Source of the DNA: Ruminococcus_G sp050944435
GTDB taxonomy: Bacteria > Bacillota > Clostridia > Lachnospirales > Lachnospiraceae
Assembly: GCA_050944435.1 (NCBI GenBank)
Contig: JBMNRB010000004.1
Location: forward strand, 101,018-165,017
Direction of reading: 5' to 3'
Length of the DNA stretch: 64,000 nt
Translations under genes and position numbers: made by a program
Part shown: piece by piece, positions 1-8,394 of the stretch
Numbering within the stretch: position 1 is the first letter of the stretch
How the letters are laid out: each line of letters opens with the position of its first letter
The notes under the pieces: generated by a model
Told to the model about the DNA's origin: nothing
What the model saw: only the letters and a program-made list of their open reading frames with translations
The model's database searches: none

Positions 1-1406
1 CCGGCCTGATTGGCATTCAGCAAAGGTTCCAGGGCAAAAGTGGACAGCATCATAAGGAAAACCGCTCCGATTCCCACTTGAAACAGACGATGGGCTTTTT
101 TGCTGGAAAAACGGGAAGAAGGAATGAAAAGGGCCAGCAGCAGCATGGGAATATACACCGGTTTGGGCAGGCTGGCAATCACAAAGGACAAAACGAAAAT
201 CACACAATTTTTCCAGGAAATTTTTTTCCCGTCATCCAGAAGTTCCGGCACCAGATAAGCGATTCCAAGGAAAGTAAAAGCCGTCACCGTCGTGTCATAG
301 GTGTAGGTCACCGCCGAAAACATCGCTGTGGGCATCAGCGCCATCACCATCATCAACCGTTTTCCAAAGGGAATTTTCCGGATAGCCAGATATATGACTC
401 CGCAGTACAGCAGCAGATTTCCCAGACGTCCCAGACGGTAAATCGCCGTAAAATCCAGATGAAGCAGTCTTCCGATCTGAATCATGACCGCCTGGGGAAT
501 ATAACTGAAGGAATACAATTGAACCTTATAATTTTCCTGCTGATATTCCGTTGAAGGATTTGAAGAGGCCCAGGATAAATGAGTATTCCAGAACTGATCC
601 TCTTCTTTTTGTTCCTCTTCCGACTGGGGAATGCTCCCCGGCCAGTTATTCATGCTGGCCGTGATCAGATCATTCATCAAAGGCGGCACCGTCACCGTAT
701 CCTTTCCTGCAAAAGTATCAAACAGGTAATAAGCCCGCCCAAAATGGATCTCCTCGTCCATTCCCACCTTGTGGGCGGGCAGCGTTATGATCAGCAGGCC
801 TCCCACAGACGCGGCTATGACTAAGAAAATCCGCTCCGGCTTCCAAAACCGGCTGTTGTGAAACAGATGATAAACCAGCAGCACCATCCCCGCCGCCGTA
901 CATACGAAAAGGAAACGGCCCAGAGAATAGTTTCCCGTATTATTCAGGGCAACGGCGCGTATGTTCACATGTTCTGCATCTTCCGGCATTTGTATGATAA
1001 TCTTATCAGTTTTATGGCGGATATTTACGGTGGAGGAACCCGCCAGATGATTGTTATGATCTTCAATCAGGCGCGAATCAGAAGAGTCCTCCTTCTGATA
1101 GTCCCCCACATAGATTGTGGCATGGAGCTGTCCCTCGTATTCAAATTCATAATAGAGCTTATCCACATACTGTTCTTCAAATTCCAGAGTCAGACTGGCT
1201 CCCCCTTTTGTGCTGACATAAACGCCATCCTGGAGTTTAAACCCCTCCGTCTCAATTTGCGACTCCTCCAGATACTGATAATCTTTTTCCTTTTTTACCG
1301 GAAGATTATACATAAATTCCGCCAGGGCTCCAACCGCCGCCACCAGACATAACTGCAGAAGAAGGCGGATGATAACTTCCGCCTTTTTATTGGGATGCTT
1401 CCTCAT
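1..1406 (-). CDS. DUF2142-type multi-pass membrane protein (3' end cut by window edge)
   Basis: The minus-strand frame is open from the ATG at 1406 to the left edge with no stop, giving about 468 visible residues. An N-terminal membrane segment (about residues 13-33) is followed by a soluble beta-rich stretch of about 120 residues and then several hydrophobic segments. The signature KVGMDEEIHFGRAYY near residue 216 is the acidic-x-x-H-F motif I associate with DUF2142 membrane proteins of polysaccharide loci. DUF2142 function is poorly defined; a role in surface glycan assembly is inferred from the neighbours. The start overlaps the end of the upstream DUF2304 gene by 20 bases and has an AAGGAG site just upstream, so the two are probably translationally coupled. 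The C-terminus lies outside the window. Confidence 0.8.
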   Translation of the reverse strand, partial: MRKHPNKKAEVIIRLLLQLCLVAAVGALAEFMYNLPVKKEKDYQYLEESQIETEGFKLQDGVYVSTKGGASLTLEFEEQYVDKLYYEFEYEGQLHATIYVGDYQKEDSSDSRLIEDHNNHLAGSSTVNIRHKTDKIIIQMPEDAEHVNIRAVALNNTGNYSLGRFLFVCTAAGMVLLVYHLFHNSRFWKPERIFLVIAASVGGLLIITLPAHKVGMDEEIHFGRAYYLFDTFAGKDTVTVPPLMNDLITASMNNWPGSIPQSEEEQKEEDQFWNTHLSWASSNPSTEYQQENYKVQLYSFSYIPQAVMIQIGRLLHLDFTAIYRLGRLGNLLLYCGVIYLAIRKIPFGKRLMMVMALMPTAMFSAVTYTYDTTVTAFTFLGIAYLVPELLDDGKKISWKNCVIFVLSFVIASLPKPVYIPMLLLALFIPSSRFSSKKAHRLFQVGIGAVFLMMLSTFALEPLLNANQA

Positions 1407-1758
1407 GATGATCTCCTTTTATCTCCTCCAGCTCTTTTTTCAAAAGAGCCATTTCCTGCGTCATCCTCTTCTGTCTTCCCGACAGCCGCGAAACCGCCGC
1501 CGTCAGTGAAAAAATAATAATCAGAGAAAAACAAAAGCCGGCAAAAAAAAGCATATTTATGGGTGTTCCAATGCCGAAAAATCCTGCCAGAGCAGACGTA
1601 AGGGAAGGAAAGCAGCAAAAGATCAATACTCCCGCCGCCAACAGAAACCAGGTGAGCGCATATTTCATTTTCATCATGCTGCCGTGGATCATATAGATCA
1701 GCACGGCCAGTGCAATTACAACTACCACAATCACCAAAATCTGCGTTCTAATGTTCAT
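1387..1758 (-). CDS. DUF2304-type small membrane protein
   Basis: This is a 123-residue protein with three hydrophobic helices (about residues 6-24, 33-52 and 68-88) and a charged, probably coiled-coil tail rich in K and E. Size and layout fit DUF2304 proteins, which commonly accompany DPM1-like GT2 enzymes in Gram-positive surface polysaccharide loci. Here the start overlaps the 3' end of exactly such a GT2 gene. The site GGAGGAGCAG precedes the ATG. It may anchor or assist the GT2 at the membrane, which is inference from context. No catalytic motif is visible. Confidence 0.75.
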   Translation of the reverse strand: MNIRTQILVIVVVVIALAVLIYMIHGSMMKMKYALTWFLLAAGVLIFCCFPSLTSALAGFFGIGTPINMLFFAGFCFSLIIIFSLTAAVSRLSGRQKRMTQEMALLKKELEEIKGDHHEEASQ

Positions 1759-2455
1759 TCTGCTCCTCCTTCCGAATACATTCCATCAATATGGCCAAGG
1801 TTACTTTTATCATATAGTAAACAGATTTTTTCCCGGATATGGACGAAACTCCTCCCTTTCGTTCCCGCATAATCACCGGAATTTCTTTTACCCTCCAGCC
1901 CCGTTTCAAAACAGCCGTTACGCTTTCCGGCTCAGGATAATCTTCCGGATAGTGATCGGCAAAGAGAGCAATGGCCCTTCGTCCCACAATCCTCAGACCC
2001 GACGTGGGATCTGTAATTCTTTTTCCTGTCACAAGACGGATGAGCCAGGAAAAATACCGGATCCCCACGCGGCGGATCACCGAAGACTGAAACCCTTTTT
2101 TCTCCAGAAACCGGGAACCTATTACCATATCGGCCCCCTCTTTTTCCAGTTCATCCGCCATCTGCCGCAGAAAAAAAGGATCGTGCTGACCGTCTCCATC
2201 CACCTGAACCGCCATATCATATCCTTTTTTCTTTGCATACTGATATCCCGTCTGCACCGCGCCTCCGATGCCCAGATTAAGCGGCAAATCAATGACATTC
2301 AATCCCTGTTCCCGGCAAAGTATCCCCGTATCGTCGGTGGAACAGTCGTTAATCACAATATAATCAAATTCCGGCGCATGTTTTTCTATCTCCTCCACCG
2401 TTTTTACGATGTTCTCCCGTTCATTGTAGGCCGGAATAATAATCAGTTTCCTCAT
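1748..2455 (-). CDS. GT2 glycosyltransferase, dolichyl-phosphate-mannose-synthase-like
   Basis: The product has 235 residues. It opens with the GT2 nucleotide-binding strand (IIIPAYNERENI, residues 4-15), followed by NDCSTDDT and the metal-binding QVDGDGQHD segment, then GSRF and a C-terminal KEIPVIMRERKGG region typical of enzymes that charge a polyprenyl phosphate with a sugar. I chose the ATG at 2455 rather than in-frame upstream starts because AGGAGAAGG sits just before it and the GT2 core begins at once. The sugar substrate cannot be read. It overlaps the upstream GT4 gene by 35 bases and the downstream DUF2304 gene by 11, so it is part of a tight operon. Confidence 0.88.
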   Translation of the reverse strand: MRKLIIIPAYNERENIVKTVEEIEKHAPEFDYIVINDCSTDDTGILCREQGLNVIDLPLNLGIGGAVQTGYQYAKKKGYDMAVQVDGDGQHDPFFLRQMADELEKEGADMVIGSRFLEKKGFQSSVIRRVGIRYFSWLIRLVTGKRITDPTSGLRIVGRRAIALFADHYPEDYPEPESVTAVLKRGWRVKEIPVIMRERKGGVSSISGKKSVYYMIKVTLAILMECIRKEEQNEH

Positions 2456-3617
2456 ACCTTCTCCTGTCGTCATCTCCCTGCGCCAGACGATGTATCTGTT
2501 CCGCAGTTTTCTCCCAGGTAAACCTTTTAAGCAGCCGTTTTTTTGTTCTGTCCGCCGCCTCTTCCCTGGCCCCGCTGTCCGATGCCGCTTCCAGAATAGC
2601 CCGCCGAATGGTCTCCGGATGGTTATCCTCCATGACAATTCCATACCGCCTGTCCAAAATTAATTCCTTTGACCCGCCCCGTTTCGTGGTGATCACAAAG
2701 CACCCCGCCGCCGCTGCCTCCAGCACGGCAGTGGGGAAGCCTTCCGGATAATCCGTCGGCAGACAGTAGATATCCGTCTGGGCCAGCAGCGCAGCCACCT
2801 CTGGAAAAGGAATACGGCCCAGCAGTATTGTATATTTTCCTTTTCTTTGCCTTAAACGCTCCATCTCTTCCCCATCTCCGGCAACAAAAAGCACTGCGCT
2901 GCCTTCCTGCGGCAAATGCTGGAAGGCTTCCAGCAGATTCACAACACCTTTCTCCTTTACAAGCCTTCCGGTATAAGTAATTACGGTACTTGCGGGACTG
3001 ATCCCAAACTCTTTTCTGAAATCCCGTACCGGATGGGAAAGCAGTTCTTCCATTTCCTCCGGATCGATTCCGTTATACAAGACTCCCGCAGACCTTATGC
3101 CAAAATGGGAAAGCCATCGGCTGCAGTCTTTCGATACTCCGTAAAAGCTTTTGCATCCTTTTTTCAGCAGGGCCGTTATCCCATGCTCATACCAGGCGCC
3201 CAGATGGTCCAGTAGAGGGTTCCCCACTGTCATATGACTGGTTCCATGGTCAATGACAATACATTTGGCCCCTTGCTTTTTTGCCAGCCAGACTCCATAC
3301 AGGCTGTGAATATAGAATCTGGTCTGAATAATCACCAAATCAAAGGAAATGCTCATCAGTTTTCGGTGAATCTTCCAGAAAAGAGAGTCGGGCCGCGATA
3401 CGGGAAACCTGCCTTCCAAAAGGTTGAAACAGGGCATCCGCAGTACCGGAATTTCATCCATCCATTCCATGGTTTTTCGCCCCATGTCATTGGAGGTGAC
3501 AATGACCGGACAGTCTCCTTTCTTTCTCAACTCTGCGGCCAGATGGCCGGTGTAGCTTTCCACTCCCCCCAGATAGGGAAAATAATGGGAACAGAAAACA
3601 GCAATCTTTTTCCCCAT
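2421..3617 (-). CDS. GT4-family glycosyltransferase
   Basis: The 398-residue protein has the two-domain GT-B layout. The N-terminal acceptor domain opens with IAVFCSHYFPYLGGVE, and the C-terminal donor domain shows TYTGRLVKEKGVVNLLEAF and the E-x7-E region around EGFPTAVLEAAAAG. This marks a retaining GT4 enzyme using a nucleotide sugar on the cytoplasmic face. The start at 3617 is set by the beginning of the GT-B fold; the frame runs about 345 bases further upstream but that part only shadows the flippase gene. It lies 2 bases after the flippase stop and overlaps the next GT2. Donor and acceptor are unknown. Confidence 0.88.
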   Translation of the reverse strand: MGKKIAVFCSHYFPYLGGVESYTGHLAAELRKKGDCPVIVTSNDMGRKTMEWMDEIPVLRMPCFNLLEGRFPVSRPDSLFWKIHRKLMSISFDLVIIQTRFYIHSLYGVWLAKKQGAKCIVIDHGTSHMTVGNPLLDHLGAWYEHGITALLKKGCKSFYGVSKDCSRWLSHFGIRSAGVLYNGIDPEEMEELLSHPVRDFRKEFGISPASTVITYTGRLVKEKGVVNLLEAFQHLPQEGSAVLFVAGDGEEMERLRQRKGKYTILLGRIPFPEVAALLAQTDIYCLPTDYPEGFPTAVLEAAAAGCFVITTKRGGSKELILDRRYGIVMEDNHPETIRRAILEAASDSGAREEAADRTKKRLLKRFTWEKTAEQIHRLAQGDDDRRRYEETDYYSGLQ

Positions 3618-3619
3618 AA

Positions 3620-4873
3620 TTATTCCTTTCTCTCCATTTTCAAATAGTACAGGAAGAAAATCAGCAGTATGACAGACATCAGCGCCATGGAGCAGAAGTA
3701 ACTGACCGCTCCTCCGAAAACTGCAAACTTTCTCACTAAGACAGGCGTAAACCCAAAGGTAAGCGCCGCCGTCACAATACAACCCGTCAGACATCCCGCC
3801 TGATGGCGCATGATGACAATCCCGTACTGCAGAAGCTGATAAATGGCCGTAAAGGCTCCCCCGGCCAATATTACGCACAGCGCCGTCCTGTATCCGGAAA
3901 GATCGATGCCAAACAGCCAGGTCAATACCGGTATGCCCAGGAAATATGCTCCGAGAATACACACCGCCGTAATCCCCGCAATAATCAGCGCCTGGCGTTT
4001 CATCACCCCGGTAAACCCTTTGAAATCACCCTTATTGAATTTCACCGACAGGGGCATGATAAGAGGTTTCAGGACGAAGCTTGAAAAAAGATTTACCACA
4101 AAGGCCATCATATAAAGGGCGTTGAAAATCCCCAGATAATCGTCACTGTAATAACGCTCCATGGAATATTTGGACGCATTGACGATGTAAGTCATAAAAA
4201 AGGAATTCACAAACAGAGGCATGCAGCCCACCGTCAGCGACCGGATCACCGGAAAAGAAAAACGAACCCGGATACCTCCAAAGGATTTCATCAAAACGCC
4301 GTCTATCACCAGAATACTGATTCCATACAGGGACGCCATGGCAGCCACTGCAGCGATGAGATTCCCTGTAATCAGAAGAACCAGAACAAAGCACGCCAGA
4401 TACAGCAGCGTTTTTACAAATACGCCCCGACAGGATACATCATACCGCCCTTTCTGCTGATAACGGCCTTCCAAAAGGTCAGAAACCGACTCACAGATCT
4501 TAAAAAAGATCATCAGACAGATAACCGCCCCTTTCTCCCTTTCGTATCCTCCAAAAAGAATCCACAGAATCCCCACCGCCGTCATCACCGTCACCGTCAC
4601 CACACGAAAGCCGGCGTAATCTTCAAAACCGTATTTTTCAGTTACATCGGACACCTGAAAAGTACGCATATTGTAATACCCGATGGTCACCAACTGATTT
4701 CCGATGGTCATGGCGATGGCAAAAACGCCCGCCTGATGGGCACCCAATATGTTGGAGACCGCCATGGACATCAGAAAAGAGCTGCCGGCATAGAGAAGCC
4801 CAGCCAATACCGTCCACAGATACGTTTTTTTCATGGACTCTCCACCGGGCGGCATGAAAATCCTGTTAATCAT
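3620..4873 (-). CDS. Polysaccharide flippase (Wzx/MATE-like)
   Basis: This polytopic protein of up to 417 residues has about 12 hydrophobic helices and the N-terminal pattern of Wzx/oligosaccharide flippases (LLYAGSSFLMSMAVSNILG). Such proteins move lipid-linked repeat units across the membrane. Its place between LicD genes and a GT4 fits export of the polymer built here, even though a TagGH exporter is also encoded, which raises the question of whether there are two polymers. Two starts are possible: the ATG at 4873 (AAAGGAG upstream) and an ATG at 4834 (GGTGGAG upstream), the latter beginning directly at MKKTYLW. The gene begins 7 bases after the LicD stop. Confidence 0.85.
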   Translation of the reverse strand: MINRIFMPPGGESMKKTYLWTVLAGLLYAGSSFLMSMAVSNILGAHQAGVFAIAMTIGNQLVTIGYYNMRTFQVSDVTEKYGFEDYAGFRVVTVTVMTAVGILWILFGGYEREKGAVICLMIFFKICESVSDLLEGRYQQKGRYDVSCRGVFVKTLLYLACFVLVLLITGNLIAAVAAMASLYGISILVIDGVLMKSFGGIRVRFSFPVIRSLTVGCMPLFVNSFFMTYIVNASKYSMERYYSDDYLGIFNALYMMAFVVNLFSSFVLKPLIMPLSVKFNKGDFKGFTGVMKRQALIIAGITAVCILGAYFLGIPVLTWLFGIDLSGYRTALCVILAGGAFTAIYQLLQYGIVIMRHQAGCLTGCIVTAALTFGFTPVLVRKFAVFGGAVSYFCSMALMSVILLIFFLYYLKMERKE

Positions 4874-4880
4874 ATATTAA

Positions 4881-5738
4881 TTACTCCTTTGTCCGAAAAG
4901 AAAGCTCTGCCGGAGGATGATTATGACGTTTGTCTTCCGGCGGAAGCTGCATGTAATCCTTTCCATAACGTGTCCGCAGATAAACTTCCGGACGATGGGG
5001 AAATTTAAATTTCATCTCTTCGAAGAAAAGTTCCCTGGTGGGATAAATATCCCTTCGTTTCAGCATACTGGTGTATGGGGTTGGATCAAAGAGGAAGGCG
5101 ACGCGTTTCGTTTTCCGTCCCCGATATCGCAAGGCCGCTTCCTCCGCCTGCCGATACAGACTGAAGGGCGAAACCTGCAGCATTTTTAATCCCCCGCTGG
5201 CCAGCCGGGCGGCCAGGGACGCCATTTTTCCTTTCCAGCCTCCTTCGTAAATGGTCGGACTGGATATCTGCCGGAGAATCAACAGTTTCCCGAAGCACCA
5301 GGCTTTCATTGCCTGACGGCGCAGTTCTTTTGGATCGTCGGCCACATTGTCGAAGCAGAAAATATCAACGCCGATCCCGCAGTGATAGCCGCAGACAAGG
5401 GCGTCCTCATCCCGGAAAACCGTTCCCTTTTTGTACCATTTGGTAATCATCACCGGAAATGAGTGATCCGTCCTGGTATTCAAAACGGCGTAATCCCCTT
5501 CCTCATCTTCCATGGCGGCCTTCAAAAATCGTTCATAATGTTCCCGGGTCATCCCCACATCCAGATCGTCGTCCCAGGGGATAAAACCCCCGTGCCGGAC
5601 TGCTCCCAGAAGCGTACCGCCGCATCCGAAATATTCAATATTTCTTTCCCGGCAAAAACAGTCAAAATCTTTCAAAATGGCCAGCTCCGTTTCCTGCAGC
5701 CTTTTTAAAACTTCCGGGTCATATTCACGATACATCAT
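4881..5738 (-). CDS. licD: LicD-family phosphotransferase (first of two in tandem)
   Basis: The product has 285 residues. The LicD core is clear: GCGGTLLGAVRHGG followed by FIPWDDDLDVGM, a nucleotidyltransferase-like acidic metal site. LicD enzymes move phosphocholine, or in some relatives other phospho-alcohols, from the CDP form onto surface glycans. A choline importer, choline kinase and LicC-like cytidylyltransferases in the same window support phosphocholine here, but LicD relatives also use ribitol or glycerol, and a TarI-like enzyme is nearby, so the substrate is inference. The start overlaps the second licD by 14 bases; an AGGAGGGAA site precedes a double ATG. Confidence 0.88.
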   Translation of the reverse strand: MMYREYDPEVLKRLQETELAILKDFDCFCRERNIEYFGCGGTLLGAVRHGGFIPWDDDLDVGMTREHYERFLKAAMEDEEGDYAVLNTRTDHSFPVMITKWYKKGTVFRDEDALVCGYHCGIGVDIFCFDNVADDPKELRRQAMKAWCFGKLLILRQISSPTIYEGGWKGKMASLAARLASGGLKMLQVSPFSLYRQAEEAALRYRGRKTKRVAFLFDPTPYTSMLKRRDIYPTRELFFEEMKFKFPHRPEVYLRTRYGKDYMQLPPEDKRHNHPPAELSFRTKE

Positions 5739-6591
5739 GTCCCATTCCCTCCTGTCTTTCTGGAAACACCAGCTTTACAATATCATGGCCCCCCCGCTCT
5801 TCTTCAGGAGGGAATTTCATATAATCCCCATACTGCCGCAGCAGCATTTCATGGTTTTTCGCCGGAAGTTTGATGGTCAACGTTCCAAAGGTTCCCTCCT
5901 GCATGGGATAAAGTTCCGATTTACGGATTACCCACAGATCCGGATTCATATCGTCCAATATGGTATAATAATCCGACTGTCCCTGAAAACTTCGCATCCC
6001 TTTTTCATACTGTTTTACAATAAAATTCACCGACGGCCCGATCTTCAGAAGATAGTAGGAAAGAAAACACAGGATTTTTGCCAGTTTGGTTTTCCATCCT
6101 TTTCCATCCAATTGAGGAATTTTGGTGTTTTTTATAATGTACAGGCGATTCCAGAATCTTAAACGGCGATACAGCCCGGCTCTTCTGCGTCCCTCTGCCG
6201 GAACACTGTCATAGGGAAAAATATCCAGCTTAATCCCCGGATGCAGGGGCCATCTGGCATTTCGCCTGGTCATGAACACAGATCCCTTGGGAAACATCTG
6301 CAGATAGAAACCCTGAACCCGTTTTTGGAGAGAAGCGCTGTACAGTTCATATCTTCCCTTCAGCTCCCGGGGAGCAACCTGTAGAAAACGATCGTAATCT
6401 TCCCGCAGCATCCCCACATCCATATCGTCATCCCAGGGAATAAACCCTCTGTGCCGCACAGCGCCGATGGCCGTACCGGATATGGCAAAATAATCCAGGC
6501 CGTATTTCTCACATATCCGGATAAATTCCTTAAGTGTTTCCATACTCAGCGCCTGGATTTTTTCAAGTTCTTCCTGTGTATATTTTCTCAT
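5725..6591 (-). CDS. licD: LicD-family phosphotransferase (second of two in tandem)
   Basis: The 288-residue protein shows the same family core (AISGTAIGAVRHRG, then FIPWDDDMDVGM) as its downstream neighbour, but the two are clearly diverged over the rest of their length. Paired LicD proteins of other bacteria modify different sugars of one repeat unit, which could be the case here. The ATG at 6591 has GGAGGTTCC upstream. It follows the SDR gene by 16 bases and overlaps the next licD, so it belongs to the same transcript. Confidence 0.88.
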   Translation of the reverse strand: MRKYTQEELEKIQALSMETLKEFIRICEKYGLDYFAISGTAIGAVRHRGFIPWDDDMDVGMLREDYDRFLQVAPRELKGRYELYSASLQKRVQGFYLQMFPKGSVFMTRRNARWPLHPGIKLDIFPYDSVPAEGRRRAGLYRRLRFWNRLYIIKNTKIPQLDGKGWKTKLAKILCFLSYYLLKIGPSVNFIVKQYEKGMRSFQGQSDYYTILDDMNPDLWVIRKSELYPMQEGTFGTLTIKLPAKNHEMLLRQYGDYMKFPPEEERGGHDIVKLVFPERQEGMGHDVS

Positions 6592-6607
6592 GGAACCTCC
6601 CCGCAGT

Positions 6608-7666
6608 TTATCCCTTATACTCTTCTTTCAAAATAGAAACGGTATGTTTCAGCCCCTCCTCTATAGAAAAGCGGGCACAATATCCAAGATCTCTGATTTT
6701 ACTCCCGTCCAGAATGGCCTTGGTAGCCGTGGAATACCCCTTCTGTTCTTCCCTGTCCGGAACCTGAAACACCACGCCGGTTCCTGCAATCTGAGCCAGC
6801 TTTTCCGCCAGCTCCTTCAATGTGACATCTGATCTTTCATCCGCCACATTGTAGGCTTCTCCGGAAACCCCTTCCAACAGAAGCAAAAGCAGCGCGGCAG
6901 CGGCGTCCGCCACATAGGTGTAAGAGTAGTATTGCTTTCCCTCGCTTTTCAGTACGATATTCTCTCCCTTGACCGCATTTTTAATAAATTGAGACAACGC
7001 TTTGCTGTCTTCCGGTCTCATGGTGGGGCCGTATACCCTGGACAGTCTGGCCGTCACAAAGTCAATTCCGTACTGGGCCCGAAAAGCCTGACAAAGGCTT
7101 TCTGACAGCCGCTTGCTTTCTGGGTATCCCGCCCTTACGGTGTTGCAGTCCAGATATCCCAGATCATTTTCCTTAAACGCCGGAATCCCCGTCACGTTTT
7201 CCCCGTAAATTTCAACGCTGGACATCAGAAGAAATCTGCTGGAAGTATGGCTGCTTCCCAGGTTCAGAAGCTGCCACAGCCCCATCACATTTCCTCCGAT
7301 GGTGCCCACCGGATCGGCTCCATAAGCCAGCGGATGGGTATTGCTGGCCCCGTGAATCACATAATCATAAACGCCGGCTTCCTTTTCAGGATAGGGCTGG
7401 GTTACATCCCATTCCAAAAACGTAAGCCCCTCCTTCAGATAGGGAGCAAACCTTTTTTGGACTTCTGCCTTTCTGCGCGTCACGCCGCAGATTTTAATGT
7501 TGTCATTCCACACTCTGTTCCGATACATCAGTACGTCAATCAAAAAAGTGCCGATCATGCCGCCGGCTCCGGTCAGCAGTATACTGGCGCTGCGCAGCTT
7601 CCCCCAATTCAGTGGAAGCTGCGCAGTCATTTCAACATCACTTTGATACTGTTTTGATTCTATCAT
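6608..7666 (-). CDS. NAD-dependent epimerase/dehydratase (extended SDR)
   Basis: The product has 352 residues. An N-terminal Rossmann fold shows the TGAGGMIG dinucleotide motif, a serine-rich MSSVEIYG strand and the catalytic YxxxK as YPESK. This places it in the extended SDR family of nucleotide-sugar epimerases, dehydratases and decarboxylases. It sits directly downstream of a TarI/IspD-like cytidylyltransferase (stop at 7675), so it may act on a CDP-linked product, but the reaction cannot be read. The ATG at 7666 is preferred over a TTG at 7687 because AAGGGG lies just before it and it avoids overlap with the upstream gene. Confidence 0.82.
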   Translation of the reverse strand: MIESKQYQSDVEMTAQLPLNWGKLRSASILLTGAGGMIGTFLIDVLMYRNRVWNDNIKICGVTRRKAEVQKRFAPYLKEGLTFLEWDVTQPYPEKEAGVYDYVIHGASNTHPLAYGADPVGTIGGNVMGLWQLLNLGSSHTSSRFLLMSSVEIYGENVTGIPAFKENDLGYLDCNTVRAGYPESKRLSESLCQAFRAQYGIDFVTARLSRVYGPTMRPEDSKALSQFIKNAVKGENIVLKSEGKQYYSYTYVADAAAALLLLLLEGVSGEAYNVADERSDVTLKELAEKLAQIAGTGVVFQVPDREEQKGYSTATKAILDGSKIRDLGYCARFSIEEGLKHTVSILKEEYKG

Positions 7667-7674
7667 ATTACCCC

Positions 7675-8391
7675 TTATTTCAGCCAAGTATCTTTCTCCA
7701 GATTCAGATACGCCTTAAACAGCTCCAGATCATCTTTCGTTGTCAGTTTGATATTTCGGTCAGATCCCCTGGAAAAATGGAGCACTTCACCCAGATCCAC
7801 CATCATAGTATTGGCATAGGCAGAACCGTATATCCCGATTTCTTCTGCAAATGCCTTTTCGTACGCCCAGGTCAGCTTGCCGAAGGTATAAGCCTGGGGG
7901 GTTGCCACACGGCGGATTTGTTCTCTGGGAATATATTCGCAGGTGGTATGCTCGTCGCGGATTTTAAAAATCTGTTCGTTGTAGGGCATAGCCGTCACTG
8001 CATTTCCCCAGGTTTCACAGGTTTCAATCACATCAGTCAGCACGCTCACATCCACAAGGGGACGAATGCCGTCATGGATAATGACAATATCATCCTCCCG
8101 GCAGAATCCTTTCAGCTGTTCCACTCCGTTGCGGATTGATTCCTGTCCGGTGGCGCCGCCTGGGGCAATCCATTTCAGCTTGGTAATATTAAACTGTTTT
8201 CCGTACGCTCTTAATACGTCATGCCATCCATCCAGGCATACCACTTCTATGGCATCAATTTTTTCATGATGCTGAAAGGCCTCCAGCGTATAGACGATCA
8301 CCGGCTTATCATAAATAGGAATGAACTGCTTCGGGATATCCTGCTGCATCCGCTGGCCGCTCCCCCCTGCCAAAATCAATGCCACATTCAT
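7675..8391 (-). CDS. IspD/TarI-family cytidylyltransferase
   Basis: The product has 238 residues. The CTP-binding loop LAGGSGQRMQ, the PKQF motif and IIHDGIRPLV are all present, typical of the IspD/TarI family. IspD makes CDP-methylerythritol for isoprenoids; TarI makes CDP-ribitol for wall teichoic acid. Context (teichoic and LicD genes, adjacent SDR, surface polymer operon) favours a TarI-like role on a polyol phosphate. No TarJ-type alcohol dehydrogenase follows, and the neighbour is an extended SDR, so the substrate may not be ribitol. The start has AGAGGTAAGAT upstream and lies 3 bases after the carboxypeptidase stop. Confidence 0.82.
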   Translation of the reverse strand: MNVALILAGGSGQRMQQDIPKQFIPIYDKPVIVYTLEAFQHHEKIDAIEVVCLDGWHDVLRAYGKQFNITKLKWIAPGGATGQESIRNGVEQLKGFCREDDIVIIHDGIRPLVDVSVLTDVIETCETWGNAVTAMPYNEQIFKIRDEHTTCEYIPREQIRRVATPQAYTFGKLTWAYEKAFAEEIGIYGSAYANTMMVDLGEVLHFSRGSDRNIKLTTKDDLELFKAYLNLEKDTWLK

Positions 8392-8394
8392 ATC

